From NCBI RefSeq assembly GCF_030689025.1, contig NZ_JAUYWA010000003.1:1-64000 (forward strand): a stretch of DNA of 64,000 nucleotides, in the 5' to 3' direction. Under the pieces are notes generated by a model. It was not told the DNA's origin. It did no database searches and saw only the letters and a list, made by a program, of their open reading frames with translations. This DNA comes from Oceanobacter sp. 1_MG-2023 (GTDB lineage: Bacteria > Pseudomonadota > Gammaproteobacteria > Pseudomonadales > Oceanobacteraceae). Of this stretch, positions 25,954 through 34,468 are shown piece after piece; the first letter of the stretch is position 1, and every line of letters starts with the position of its first letter. The position numbers and the translations under genes are program-made.

Positions 25954-26381
25954 GCTGTTATCCGGAGAGCTGACGGTGAGCCAGTATAGTTTTTCAGGGG
26001 AATGACCACCAGATATGTTCAGAGCAGAAGGTTTGCGGCTGACATTTTTTCTTGGCTGAATCTTTTAACTGGTTTGTAAAAACAGAAACTGGCTCGATAT
26101 GCCATGTGAATCAGCCGTAAAAATGGTTAATTATTGAACATTATCGTCAAAGTGTGTCTAAACTTTCAGAAGGAGCCAATTTGGCTTGGTAAAGAACCTG
26201 GTAAAAACAGACCAGTAATAGCGGGCAACAGACGCACACAACGCCCGTGTGAGCAGTGAGTCTTGATAATACAAATAAGAATCCAGGATAGCCTCACACT
26301 CACGCGTCTTATGCCCAAGCCTGTATGTCCGTCAGGATGTGTACAGCAGGGAACGGTTGGTAGTGGGATCGACAGCTGTAA

Positions 26382-26564
26382 CGACTACCAGACGATTATC
26401 AGACATCAAACCACCTCAAGATGAATGGATGCCACGATGGTGAACAGGGCGAGATTTCCCTGTTGGGCTGGCTGTATGGCTGGTTCCGACAGGCCTGTGT
26501 GAAACGCGAGCTGATCATACTGATCCAGCCGCACATTGTGGATAGTGCCAGAGGAAAACAGTGA
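26382..26564 (+). pseudogene. Remnant of a secretin C-terminus (GspD/MshL-like)
   Basis: Within the 674-bp gap 25954-26627 one short frame bounded by stops at 26379-26381 and 26562-26564 includes LLGWLYGWFRQA followed by KRELIILIQPHIVD. That ending is the hallmark of the last beta strands of secretins (RELVILIxPHIV type). The rest of a secretin (about 500 residues) is not present upstream in any frame I could follow. This is best read as the decayed 3' end of a type II secretion or MSHA pilus secretin gene, although a chance match cannot be fully excluded. The upstream part of the gap shows only inverted repeats such as GTGTGAG (26247) with CTCACAC (26293). Confidence 0.45.
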
Positions 26565-26627
26565 TCGGGAAAACCCGTCACCGCTTTTTATTCTGTCGCC
26601 ATCCGTATTTACCCGGAGGGTTACACC

Positions 26628-26831
26628 ATGAATAACCAATGGTATGGAAAAGGAGCGGCGACAGCCGCTTTTGCCGGGACGCATCCCGTGCGCCACCATG
26701 TGCGCAGTCATATGCTGCACGATACTCCGGAAAGGGAACTTCCATTAAAAGACGTCGTGCTGGTACTGGGAGGGTCAGTGCTGGTTGTGGTCGGCATTAC
26801 CTTCCTGACCAGCTGGCTGATTTACGGCTAG
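26628..26831 (+). CDS. Small single-pass membrane protein, function unknown
   Basis: A 67-residue protein with a hydrophilic, His-rich N-terminal half (HPVRHHVRSHMLHD) and one transmembrane helix near the C-terminus (VVLVLGGSVLVVVGITFLTSWLIYG). The ATG is preceded by GGAGGG, one of the strongest ribosome binding sites in the window, and the gene is followed 19 bp later by a clear terminator. These signals make it a genuine gene despite lack of any family I recognise. It is flanked by the secretin remnant and 3-hydroxybutyrate dehydrogenase, giving no functional hint. Confidence 0.65.
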   Translation: MNNQWYGKGAATAAFAGTHPVRHHVRSHMLHDTPERELPLKDVVLVLGGSVLVVVGITFLTSWLIYG

Positions 26832-26850
26832 TCGTTTGAGGGTCTATAAA

Positions 26851-26879
26851 AAAACCAGCGTCTGACGCTGGTTTTTTTT
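26851..26879 (+). terminator. Rho-independent terminator
   Basis: AACCAGCG (26853-26860) pairs with CGCTGGTT (26866-26873), preceded by A residues and followed by eight T. Because both flanks are A- and T-rich it may work in both directions, for the small membrane protein and for the convergent dehydrogenase gene. Confidence 0.85.
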
Positions 26880-26942
26880 GTCCATCCATCCATGCCTGAC
26901 TGCCACCGGCCGTGATCTACCGCAGTCGATAATGACCCGGCG

Positions 26943-27710
26943 CTAGCGGGCGACCCAGCCGCCATCCAGTACCATGGTCTGACCGGTAATGTTTTTGGCG
27001 GCAGGACTGGCCAGAAACGCCACGGTGCCAGCAATTTCCGAGATATCGATAAATTGTTTTTTCGGCATGGGTTCCAGCATGATCTTGTTGATCACTTCTT
27101 CTTCAGAAATACCGTTTTCCTTGGCCTGGGCGGCAATCTGCTTTTCGACCAGCGGGGTTTTGACGTACGACGGACAAATGGTATTGACCGTGATGTCGGT
27201 ATCACCGGTTTCCAGCGCCAGGGTTTTGGAAAAACCAATCAGGCCATGTTTGGCAGCGACATAAGCCGATTTGTATGGCGAAGCGACCAGGCTATGAATT
27301 GAGCCAATATTGATGATGCGGCCGAATCCTTGTTCACGCATGGCGGGTAGCAATGCGCGTGACAACATCGCCGGGCCGACCAGCATAACGTCAATCAGCA
27401 GCTTCCAGCGATCGGCAGGGAAGTCTTCCAGCCGGGATACAAACTGTAGGCCAGCGTTATTGATCACGACGTTAATGGGATCATTGGCAAACTGGCTGGC
27501 AAGGGCATCAATGGCAGTGACATCGGACATATCCGCCATTGCGGTACTCGCATCGATACCGGCGGCTTGCAACTGCAATACACCTTTGTCCAGCGCTTCC
27601 TGGCTAATGTCAGAAATCACGATTCGAGCGCCTTGCTTGCCCAGGTGTTCGGCAATTCCCAGGCCGATACCACTGGCACCGCCAGTAATCAGAATGTGCA
27701 GCTTGTTCAT
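26943..27710 (-). CDS. 3-hydroxybutyrate dehydrogenase (SDR family)
   Basis: NAD-dependent short-chain dehydrogenase of 255 residues, probably converting 3-hydroxybutyrate to acetoacetate during polyhydroxybutyrate or ketone-body use. The Rossmann motif is TGGASGIGLGIA near the N-terminus, NNAG is at residue about 86, the catalytic serine is in NIGSIHSLVAS and the Tyr-Lys pair in YVAAKHG. The PYKSAYVAAKHGL and the C-terminal PKKQFIDISEIA segment match the 3-hydroxybutyrate dehydrogenase subfamily. No polyhydroxybutyrate genes lie nearby, so the substrate is inferred from sequence only. Confidence 0.83.
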   Translation of the reverse strand: MNKLHILITGGASGIGLGIAEHLGKQGARIVISDISQEALDKGVLQLQAAGIDASTAMADMSDVTAIDALASQFANDPINVVINNAGLQFVSRLEDFPADRWKLLIDVMLVGPAMLSRALLPAMREQGFGRIINIGSIHSLVASPYKSAYVAAKHGLIGFSKTLALETGDTDITVNTICPSYVKTPLVEKQIAAQAKENGISEEEVINKIMLEPMPKKQFIDISEIAGTVAFLASPAAKNITGQTMVLDGGWVAR

Positions 27711-27950
27711 ATGGGTCTAGCCTCCTGTCCTTTCGGTTTTGATTTTGACTATAGCAATCGCTCTGACCACAGAGTATCCGTCTTTGTTACGAGAAGGCGT
27801 GATTGTTTTAGCACAGGGGTGGCGCCGGGGCGGCCAATATCGCAGGAAATCGACGAGCGGTGGCCCGTTGGTTGTGCGAAGAGATCAGGTCAGCCCGGAA
27901 ATCAAGCCAGGATAAACAATAGTGGTCAAGCCATGCCCTGGGCCGGGATG

Positions 27951-28025
27951 TATGGAGACGGGGTGTATGGAGACGGGGTGTATGGAGACGGGGTGTATGG
28001 AGACGGGGTGTATGGAGACGGGGTG
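27951..28025. repeat. Tandem repeat, 15 bp x 5
   Basis: The unit TATGGAGACGGGGTG is repeated five times without a mismatch in the 410-bp gap between the dehydrogenase and ntrC genes. Because the unit is a multiple of three, every frame through it stays open and gives repeated pentapeptides (for example METGC forward, HTPRL reverse), but no ribosome binding site or conserved product supports coding. Perfect copies point to recent slippage. Confidence 0.95.
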
Positions 28026-28120
28026 TGTTTGGCATCACCCAGCCGACGATGGCGTCTGGCTGGGCAATACTGCAATCGCCTTATCCTATCGAGAAGACGA
28101 TTGCATCGGGTGTGGCAGGC

Positions 28121-29545
28121 TTATTCTTCTGCTTCAGAATCGTCGCTGCCGGTTTCCATATCCAGTTCCTTGATCTTGCGGGTCAGGGTATTACGTCCCC
28201 ATCCGAGCAGGTTGGCGGCATCCCGACGACGCCCGGCGGTATGCTTCAAGGCGGTTTCAATCATGATGCGTTCAAAGATGGGAACGGCCGTATCCAGCAA
28301 GTTGACCGCACCATGGGACAGCTGTTGATCGGCCCAGAATCGCAGGTTCTGTTCCCAGTTGCCGGAGGTTTGTGTGCTGCTTTGCTGTTCCAGCAGCTCG
28401 GGTGGCAGGTCATTGATCAGTACTTCACGGCCAGAGGCCATGACGGTAATCCAGCGACAGGTGTTTTCGAGCTGGCGGACGTTACCGGGCCAGTCCAGTG
28501 AGCTGAGGAAGTCCTCGGTTTCTGGTCGCAGGGTTTTGGATTCAACATCCAGCTCTTCGGCAGCTGACTGCAGAAAGTGGCTGAGTAGCTGCGGAATATC
28601 TTCACGACGATCGGCCAGGCGCGGGATATGAATCCGGATCACGTTCAGGCGATGAAACAAATCTTCCCGGAAGCGGCCTTCTTTCACCAGGGTTTCGAGG
28701 TTCTGGTGAGTGGCGGCGATAATACGGACGTTGACGTTGATCGGAGTGGTGCCACCGACCCGGTAAAATTCACCATCGGCCAGTACTCGTAACAATCGGG
28801 TCTGGGTTTCGGATGGCATATCACCGATTTCATCGAGAAACAGGGTACCGCCGTTGGCTTGTTCAAAACGGCCGCGACGCTGCCCGCCAGCTCCGGTAAA
28901 GGAGCCTTTTTCGTGGCCAAACAATTCCGATTCAATCAGGTCTCGTGGAATGGCCGCCATATTCAGGGCAATAAACGGTTCAATTGCCCGCGGGCTATGC
29001 TTGTGCAAGGCATGGGCAACCAGTTCTTTACCAGTACCGGATTCGCCATTGATCAGTACTGTGATGTGGGAGTGGGACAGGCGCCCGATAGCACGGAACA
29101 CTTCCTGCATCGCCGGTGCTTCACCGATGATCTCATGTTCGTTGATTTCTTTTTCCGGTGCCGTGGTATTGGCGGACATTTCTTCAAAGTGGGCGATGGC
29201 CCGCTCAATCAGGCTGACTGCCTCATCGACATCAAAGGGTTTGGGCAAGTATTCGAACGCCCCGCGGCGGTACGAAGAGACTGCGCTCTCGAGATCGGAG
29301 TGGGCCGTCATAATAATGACGGGCAAGTCCGGGCTGGCTTCGTGTACTTGTTCCAGCATCATCAGGCCGTCCATACCCGGCATCCGGATGTCGGTGATGA
29401 TGGCGTCCGGTTGTTCCCGCTTCAGCTGATTAAGGGCAGGCTCCGCCTGTTCGAATACCCGAGTCTGGATATTGGCTTGATCAAGTGCTTTCTCCAGCAC
29501 CCAGCGAATGGATTTGTCGTCGTCGATGATCCAGACAGTACTCAT
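28121..29545 (-). CDS. ntrC: Nitrogen regulation response regulator NtrC
   Basis: Sigma54-dependent activator of nitrogen assimilation genes, 474 residues. Receiver domain 1-120 with the phospho-acceptor Asp in DAIITDIRMPGMDG; AAA+ domain from about 140 with Walker A GESGTGKE, the sigma54 contact loop GSFTGA and ATHQNLETLV; C-terminal Fis-type HTH in RRRDAANLLGWGRNTLTRKIKEL. Its start overlaps the ntrB stop by four bases (ATGA), so the two are translationally coupled. Confidence 0.97.
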   Translation of the reverse strand: MSTVWIIDDDKSIRWVLEKALDQANIQTRVFEQAEPALNQLKREQPDAIITDIRMPGMDGLMMLEQVHEASPDLPVIIMTAHSDLESAVSSYRRGAFEYLPKPFDVDEAVSLIERAIAHFEEMSANTTAPEKEINEHEIIGEAPAMQEVFRAIGRLSHSHITVLINGESGTGKELVAHALHKHSPRAIEPFIALNMAAIPRDLIESELFGHEKGSFTGAGGQRRGRFEQANGGTLFLDEIGDMPSETQTRLLRVLADGEFYRVGGTTPINVNVRIIAATHQNLETLVKEGRFREDLFHRLNVIRIHIPRLADRREDIPQLLSHFLQSAAEELDVESKTLRPETEDFLSSLDWPGNVRQLENTCRWITVMASGREVLINDLPPELLEQQSSTQTSGNWEQNLRFWADQQLSHGAVNLLDTAVPIFERIMIETALKHTAGRRRDAANLLGWGRNTLTRKIKELDMETGSDDSEAEE

Positions 29546-30624
29546 AGCGATTCCAATGGTAAAAAGATGGAGAACACAGTGCGGTGAGGCACACTGGTAA
29601 ATTCGATAATGCCGTTAATTTGATTGATGATGGATTGGGAGATCGATAACCCCAGTCCGGAGCCTTCGGCACGGCCACTGACCATGGGGTAAAACAGGTT
29701 GTCCTTGATCGAATCCGGTATGCCCGGACCGTTGTCGATGATTTCTATCTGGGCAACCAGTCGGTGACTGTGATGGCTGATGGTGAATTGACGGACACTG
29801 CGGGTACGAATGGTCAGGCTTGGGCGTTCTTGCTGATCCGGATTTTCCAGCATGGCTTGCATGGCGTTACGGCCAATATTCAGCAAGGCCTGGATCAGTT
29901 GACCCTTGTCGGCTTCAATTTCCGGGATCGACGGGTCGTAATCCCGGTGAATAACCACCTGGCCACGACTTTCGACATCCACCAACTGACAGATACGTTC
30001 CAGCACTTCGTGGATATTGACCGGTTCCTGTTTGGGAATATTGCGTGGCCCGAGCAGGCGGTCGACCAGATCGCGCAGGCGGTCGGCTTCTTCAATAATA
30101 ATGTGGGTGTATTCTTTCAGTTCGGCGGAGGGTAATTCGCGTTCAAGCAGCTGAGCGGCACCGCGGATGCCACCAAGAGGGTTCTTGACCTCATGGGCCA
30201 GTCCGCGAACCAGGGAGCGGGTGGTTTCTTGTTTGGCAATCAGTTGCTCTTCCCGACTGATACGCATCAGGCGATCACGGCCCTGCAATTCAACCAGTAG
30301 CGTTGGCGTACGGGTCTCCGGGTGCGTTACAGGGCTGACGCTGTAGTCGAGAGTCAGGGTTTGCTGGTTTTGTAAATGAATCTGGGCTTCCCGCTTGGTG
30401 TAGGAATGGCCGGTAATAACGGCATCCCGCATGGCGTCGATATCGCGTTGATCTTCAACGGCCAGGTCGAAAAAGTGAGCTCCCACGCCGCGTGTACCGC
30501 TGACTTCCAGCAGGGCTTCGGCGGAAGGGTTCATATGAATAATAATCAGGTCGGCATCCAGCAGCAGTACACCGGTATTCAGGTGTTCCATGATTCGTTG
30601 GTTGAGCAGGGGGCTGGCGCGCAT
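29542..30624 (-). CDS. ntrB: Nitrogen regulation sensor kinase NtrB
   Basis: Cytoplasmic histidine kinase/phosphatase of 360 residues that controls NtrC under PII signalling. PAS domain at about 10-115, H-box VRGLAHEVKNPLGGIRGAAQLL with the phospho-acceptor His, then the ATPase domain with IDNGPGIP and GSGLGLSIS. The frame opens at 30708, but ATG 30624 with GGAG upstream begins the conserved domain. glnA, which commonly lies upstream of ntrBC, is not adjacent here; the next gene is divergent. Confidence 0.95.
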   Translation of the reverse strand: MRASPLLNQRIMEHLNTGVLLLDADLIIIHMNPSAEALLEVSGTRGVGAHFFDLAVEDQRDIDAMRDAVITGHSYTKREAQIHLQNQQTLTLDYSVSPVTHPETRTPTLLVELQGRDRLMRISREEQLIAKQETTRSLVRGLAHEVKNPLGGIRGAAQLLERELPSAELKEYTHIIIEEADRLRDLVDRLLGPRNIPKQEPVNIHEVLERICQLVDVESRGQVVIHRDYDPSIPEIEADKGQLIQALLNIGRNAMQAMLENPDQQERPSLTIRTRSVRQFTISHHSHRLVAQIEIIDNGPGIPDSIKDNLFYPMVSGRAEGSGLGLSISQSIINQINGIIEFTSVPHRTVFSIFLPLESL

Positions 30625-30765
30625 TGTCAGATTCTCCGTATTCACACCTAATTTGCAAAAAATAAGCCAGTTATCATTGGGTGCACAACAATAGCGCCAT
30701 GATCGCATTAAGTTGTGGCGTGGCGAGTTAATTGATGATAACTCAAGACTTATTTTGTTCTGTTA

Positions 30766-30812
30766 TGGTGCGTTTTAAGTATGGTTGTTATTTTTTGGTG
30801 CATTTTGAGTAT
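30766..30812. repeat. Direct repeat in the ntrB-CvpA-like gap
   Basis: TGGTGCRTTTTRAGTAT occurs at 30766-30782 and 30796-30812, exactly 30 bp apart. The TGGTGC part resembles an NtrC half-site (consensus TGCACC/GGTGCA), and another GGTGCA lies near 30680. The 422-bp gap 30625-31046 is AT-rich and otherwise holds no credible gene. The pair could be an operator for ntrB or for the divergent membrane-protein gene. Confidence 0.45.
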
Positions 30813-31046
30813 TTTGCGGAAATATTTACTCGAGAATAATTGATATTGGTACCCGTGTACCGGTGATCGGTGTGTTTGTTGGGTGGTACTGAGGGGAAAT
30901 TGGGCAAGTCGTAATATTTGGTCTGTAACTTGCGTTCAACGAGGCTCTCATGTCCCGGCCTGACGCATCTTTGACCCTTGGTCAGTGCCGTTGTTCGGAT
31001 GAAATAATAGCAAAAACAAGGATGATCGCACGGTGGCACGCAGCTT

Positions 31047-31787
31047 ATGATATTTGATGTCGTTATTTTACTGGCGCTTCTGACGCTGATTGTATTGGGG
31101 TATCGATACGGTACCTCAAAGGAAATGCTGGATCTGGCCAAGGTGTTTTTGCCTATATCCATCGCCAGTGCCTATAGCGATCATTTTGGGTTGTATCTGA
31201 CTCAGATCGGAATTTTAAGGGCTAACGATTGGGCCGTATTAACATTGACCGGGTTTCTGGTTCTGTTTCTGGCGATGTGGTTTGTTATTCGCTTGGTGGA
31301 GCGTGTGGCAATCCGCTATGACATACATGGACGCTGGATCAAGGAGAATCGTTTTACCAGCTTCACCAACCGGATTTTTTGTGCGATTGCCAATGGTCTG
31401 CAGGCACTGTTGTTATTGACGTTTTTCAGTTTTCTCAGCACCCAGGTGAGCTTTGTGCCCAAGCACTACAAGAGCTATCTGATGGCAAACTCGATTTCCT
31501 ATCCGGCCATTGACCGTATTTGCCGCCATATGGTGAACGGCCAGTTTGTGGATGCATTGATTAATGATCCAACCGGCACGACCAAGATCGAACTGATCCT
31601 GAAAACGGTCACAGACAAGACCATGCTGACTGATATTTCGGAAGAAATTCAGCGCTCGACCATTGTTCGGGCGCGGGATGCACTGAATAAAACACTGCAG
31701 GAATTTGAACGGAAGCCCGACGCGTCGCCAACCGTGATTGAAGAAACCATCATGACCAGCACCGAACCGTCCAACGGCTTGCATTAG
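31047..31787 (+). CDS. CvpA-family-like membrane protein
   Basis: A 246-residue protein. The first 145 residues contain four hydrophobic helices, starting DVVILLALLTLIVLGYRYGTSKEMLDLAKVFLP, which resembles the CvpA (colicin V production) family. The remaining 100 residues are soluble, with predicted helices around a conserved-looking ISEEIQRSTIVRARDALNKTLQEFE. The C-terminal domain is not one I recognise. It is divergent from ntrB and convergent with trxC, so the neighbours do not indicate a function. Confidence 0.6.
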   Translation: MIFDVVILLALLTLIVLGYRYGTSKEMLDLAKVFLPISIASAYSDHFGLYLTQIGILRANDWAVLTLTGFLVLFLAMWFVIRLVERVAIRYDIHGRWIKENRFTSFTNRIFCAIANGLQALLLLTFFSFLSTQVSFVPKHYKSYLMANSISYPAIDRICRHMVNGQFVDALINDPTGTTKIELILKTVTDKTMLTDISEEIQRSTIVRARDALNKTLQEFERKPDASPTVIEETIMTSTEPSNGLH

Positions 31788-31817
31788 CCGTCGACGGGGG
31801 GCGGTTGGCTGTGGCCG

Positions 31818-32246
31818 TTATTTCTGCAGCGCGGCAGCGATCCACTGGCGTAGCTGGGGTGCTGGCAAGGCGCCGGCGAGACGATCGACTTCTTTGCCGT
31901 GGCGGAACAGGATCAGCGTTGGAATGCTGCGAATGCCCAATTGTTGACTCACCATGGGCGCCTGTTCGGTATTGACCTTGGCGAAGCGCAGCTGATGTTG
32001 CTGTTCTGCGCACAACTCCTTGAAAACAGGCCCCATCATCTTGCACGGTCCGCACCATTCCGCCCAGAAATCGACCAGTACCGGTAAATCATTTTTGGCC
32101 AGAAAGCGTTGATAGCTGCTGTCGCTCAAATCCGTCGGGGTGCCATTAAACAGGGGGGCTTTACATTTGCCACACTGGCCCTGGCTGTTGTGTTTGTCAT
32201 CGGGGATACGGTTGATGGCACCGCAGGATGGGCAGGTATAGTGCAT
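31818..32246 (-). CDS. trxC: Thioredoxin 2 (TrxC)
   Basis: Zinc-containing thioredoxin of 142 residues. The N-terminal extension has two CxxC pairs (YTCPSCGAIN and GQCGKCKAPLF) that bind zinc. The thioredoxin domain has the WCGPC active site in DFWAEWCGPCKMMGP and the cis-proline loop RSIPTLILFR. In the family it reduces protein disulfides and is often induced by oxidative stress. It is the last host gene before the prophage. Confidence 0.96.
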   Translation of the reverse strand: MHYTCPSCGAINRIPDDKHNSQGQCGKCKAPLFNGTPTDLSDSSYQRFLAKNDLPVLVDFWAEWCGPCKMMGPVFKELCAEQQHQLRFAKVNTEQAPMVSQQLGIRSIPTLILFRHGKEVDRLAGALPAPQLRQWIAAALQK

Positions 32247-32337
32247 GGTATCTCTCCAGATAATAACGTGTTGATTATAGCTATAGGGGACATCGATTTA
32301 ATCCTGCACGGCTCTGCGCGAGTGTTGCCGTTGTTCA

Positions 32338-32460
32338 GGGCAAGGCGACGAATGCAGCGAAATGACGAGTCCTTTTCAAATTCGTCAACACCGCACTGGA
32401 CGGCGGCAACCCGCGCCCTTCGGGGGCTGCCGGATGATCTCGACTCGGTGTCGCCGACGT
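32338..32460. other. Structured non-coding element next to the prophage end
   Basis: This stretch between trxC and the prophage end has several inverted pairs: GGCGAC (about 32344) with GTCGCC (about 32450), GACGA with TCGTC, and CGGCA (32404) with TGCCG (32428) enclosing a CTTCGG tetraloop. No ORF of note is present. It looks like a repetitive extragenic element or small structured RNA, but only a genome comparison could show whether it recurs. Confidence 0.35.
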
Positions 32461-32470
32461 TTGTGTAGCA

Positions 32471-32510
32471 CGCCGCTTGTTTTTAGACGTTCGGCGCTTT
32501 GTTTTTAGAC
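32471..32510. repeat. Repeated end sites of the prophage (probable transposase binding sites)
   Basis: CGCCGCTTGTTTTTAGAC (32471-32488) and CGGCGCTTTGTTTTTAGAC (32492-32510) are direct repeats about 21 bp apart, between the terminal TG and the stop codon of the last phage gene. This matches the R1/R2 layout of MuA-type binding sites at a Mu right end. Confidence 0.6.
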
Positions 32511-32515
32511 ACTAT

Positions 32516-34468
32516 TTAACGCGGTGGAATTTGATTAAGCCAGCGCGCCATAGCGCTGCCAATGCGGTTACCGAACTCAGAATTGGGATGCAAATTGTCT
32601 GGCATGTGATCTGTCAAATTTAGCTCATTAACCCCCATGATTTCCAGCGTCGGAAAATATGGACAGCCCCACATCATTGCAGCGTCTTGCATTGCTTTGT
32701 GACAGTCGACGACTGTCATACCACTAACATTGGCCTCGCCATACTCTGGCCCTGTATCGTACGCGCCAGAGTGCATAGGCCCCCAAAACGCCACTGCCGT
32801 GTCAGGGTTGCAGGCATGCACGTTTTCAACGATAGCGCGAACGGCTCCGTACATTGTGTTGTCCGTTGCTGCGTCGCCCCAAGCACCTGATGCCGTGTTG
32901 CCGTGGTGCCAGTTATTAATCCCTGTACCACATAAAACCAGATCTACATCAGCCAGAGTTTCTGCTGTCAATCTGTCCGCCATCGTTTGCAGCAATTGGC
33001 CGACGATACCGTCGACACCGTTCTGAACCAGACCGGTGTCTTGCATCAGTTTGCGCAGAAATGTACCGCCGAATGTGATGCTGTCACCAATGATGTAGGC
33101 GTTTTTACCTAACCACGGTAACGCCAGTTTGTTCATGTCTTTGTCGATTTTAGCAGAGATGTCAATCGCTAAACCGGCACCCGATCCGGTGAATTCTGCG
33201 TACTCGGTGTCGCCGCTGACCGAGTACGAACCGCCTGATGCACGCTTTATTAGTGTCGCACCGCCTGTCGGTGTAAAAACGCCCAGATGAACATTAAACG
33301 GTATGGCAGTGGCAGGGAAATCAACACCAGCGACAAACGTGTTGAGGCCGACGCTACTTGCAACAACAGGTAGCGCAGCGATGACTTTATACGTGTCTGG
33401 GTGCGCGATTTTTTCTGCGATGAGCAGCTGTAGTTCGCCCACAGCAGATGCATTGACAGTAACTGATCGCACGACACCATCGCCTGTAGTGCCTTGAGCG
33501 TTTATCGTCGTTGTGTTTGACGACGTAACGTATGATGTTGTCGCAGCGCTCATCGTGTAATCGTGCGCAGGCTGCGTCAGTCTGGTCTGGGCCTCCAGCG
33601 CCAGCGCTGTTTTATCCTGTTCCACTCGCTCACGTCGTTCGGCATCCACCGATCGATCAACAATGGCACAGGATAATTGCGGAGTGTGAGCCGTCGCCGT
33701 AAACGTCGCCTCTGTATCATCGCCGGGGTCACCAGTGATTTTGTAATGCACACCACCCGCGACCAGAGCGCAATACGCGCCGCCAGCGTCGGAACGAATG
33801 CCAACATACAAACCGGTGGCCAGCATGAACGGGTCAAAATCACGACCGGCGATGAACTCACACACACCGGTCCGAGTCGCAGTTAGCGGCACGGAATATT
33901 GACGCGAATAAACCGTTGATGAATTCTTAGCGAAAAACTCCAAATTAAAATCGCCGCTGCCGACACTGTGAATATAAACAGAAAATAATGTCAGCACGCC
34001 CGCAGTTGTCGTCGACGTAGAAACGACCGTGTTGCCGGAACCGGTTCCGAAACCACCGCTTTCCAGCTCGTCAGGGCCAATCTCCGTTCTCAGGTCTCCA
34101 ACCGCCATCACTGCCGTTTTTTGATCTTGCAGCGCAATGCTGTAGCTGTAGTCCAATGTCGATTTAACCAGCGCCCCATCATCCCAAATCCACAACCCGT
34201 TGTTGTCAGTATCTGGATCATTCAACACCTCAACAGATGACGTTGTTACTCCTGCCGCTGTAGCTAGTGCCAGAGTCGTGTATGTGTCACGCCCGGCAAT
34301 CCACCCACGCAGCTCCTCAACTTTTGCATCCATCGCAGCTTGTGCCGAATCCATGTCAACCATGGCAACACCGTTGCCATTGACAACCAGCGCACGATCG
34401 CCCGATTGATAATCTCGCAGGGGAGCTGAGCTGGAGTCCGTCAGTTCAAAATATTCTTGATCAGCCAT
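32516..34468 (-). CDS. Tail fibre protein with C-terminal SGNH-hydrolase domain
   Basis: A 650-residue phage protein and the last gene before the right end. Residues 1-430 are fibre-like, with repeated Thr/Ser/Gly-rich segments and two related blocks around VSTSTTTAGVLTLF and VTSSNTTTINAQGTT. Residues about 445-650 form an SGNH/GDSL hydrolase: block I AYIIGDSITFGG, a block III-like CGTGINNW, and the catalytic Asp-His pair in PDNLHPNSEFG. Such domains remove acyl groups from surface polysaccharide, so it may act as a receptor-modifying enzyme on the virion. The enzymatic role is inferred. Confidence 0.8.
   Translation of the reverse strand: MADQEYFELTDSSSAPLRDYQSGDRALVVNGNGVAMVDMDSAQAAMDAKVEELRGWIAGRDTYTTLALATAAGVTTSSVEVLNDPDTDNNGLWIWDDGALVKSTLDYSYSIALQDQKTAVMAVGDLRTEIGPDELESGGFGTGSGNTVVSTSTTTAGVLTLFSVYIHSVGSGDFNLEFFAKNSSTVYSRQYSVPLTATRTGVCEFIAGRDFDPFMLATGLYVGIRSDAGGAYCALVAGGVHYKITGDPGDDTEATFTATAHTPQLSCAIVDRSVDAERRERVEQDKTALALEAQTRLTQPAHDYTMSAATTSYVTSSNTTTINAQGTTGDGVVRSVTVNASAVGELQLLIAEKIAHPDTYKVIAALPVVASSVGLNTFVAGVDFPATAIPFNVHLGVFTPTGGATLIKRASGGSYSVSGDTEYAEFTGSGAGLAIDISAKIDKDMNKLALPWLGKNAYIIGDSITFGGTFLRKLMQDTGLVQNGVDGIVGQLLQTMADRLTAETLADVDLVLCGTGINNWHHGNTASGAWGDAATDNTMYGAVRAIVENVHACNPDTAVAFWGPMHSGAYDTGPEYGEANVSGMTVVDCHKAMQDAAMMWGCPYFPTLEIMGVNELNLTDHMPDNLHPNSEFGNRIGSAMARWLNQIPPR

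Noticed and set aside
27951..28025. Possible CRISPR array
   Set aside because: Units are directly abutting with no spacers and no cas genes are nearby.
27567..28328. Plus-strand frame of 253 codons running through the tandem repeat
   Set aside because: It is antisense to both the dehydrogenase and ntrC and stays open only because the repeat unit is 15 bp.
32247..32337. Search for a tRNA as prophage attachment site beside trxC
   Set aside because: No tRNA-like cloverleaf is seen; Mu-like phages insert by transposition and do not need one.
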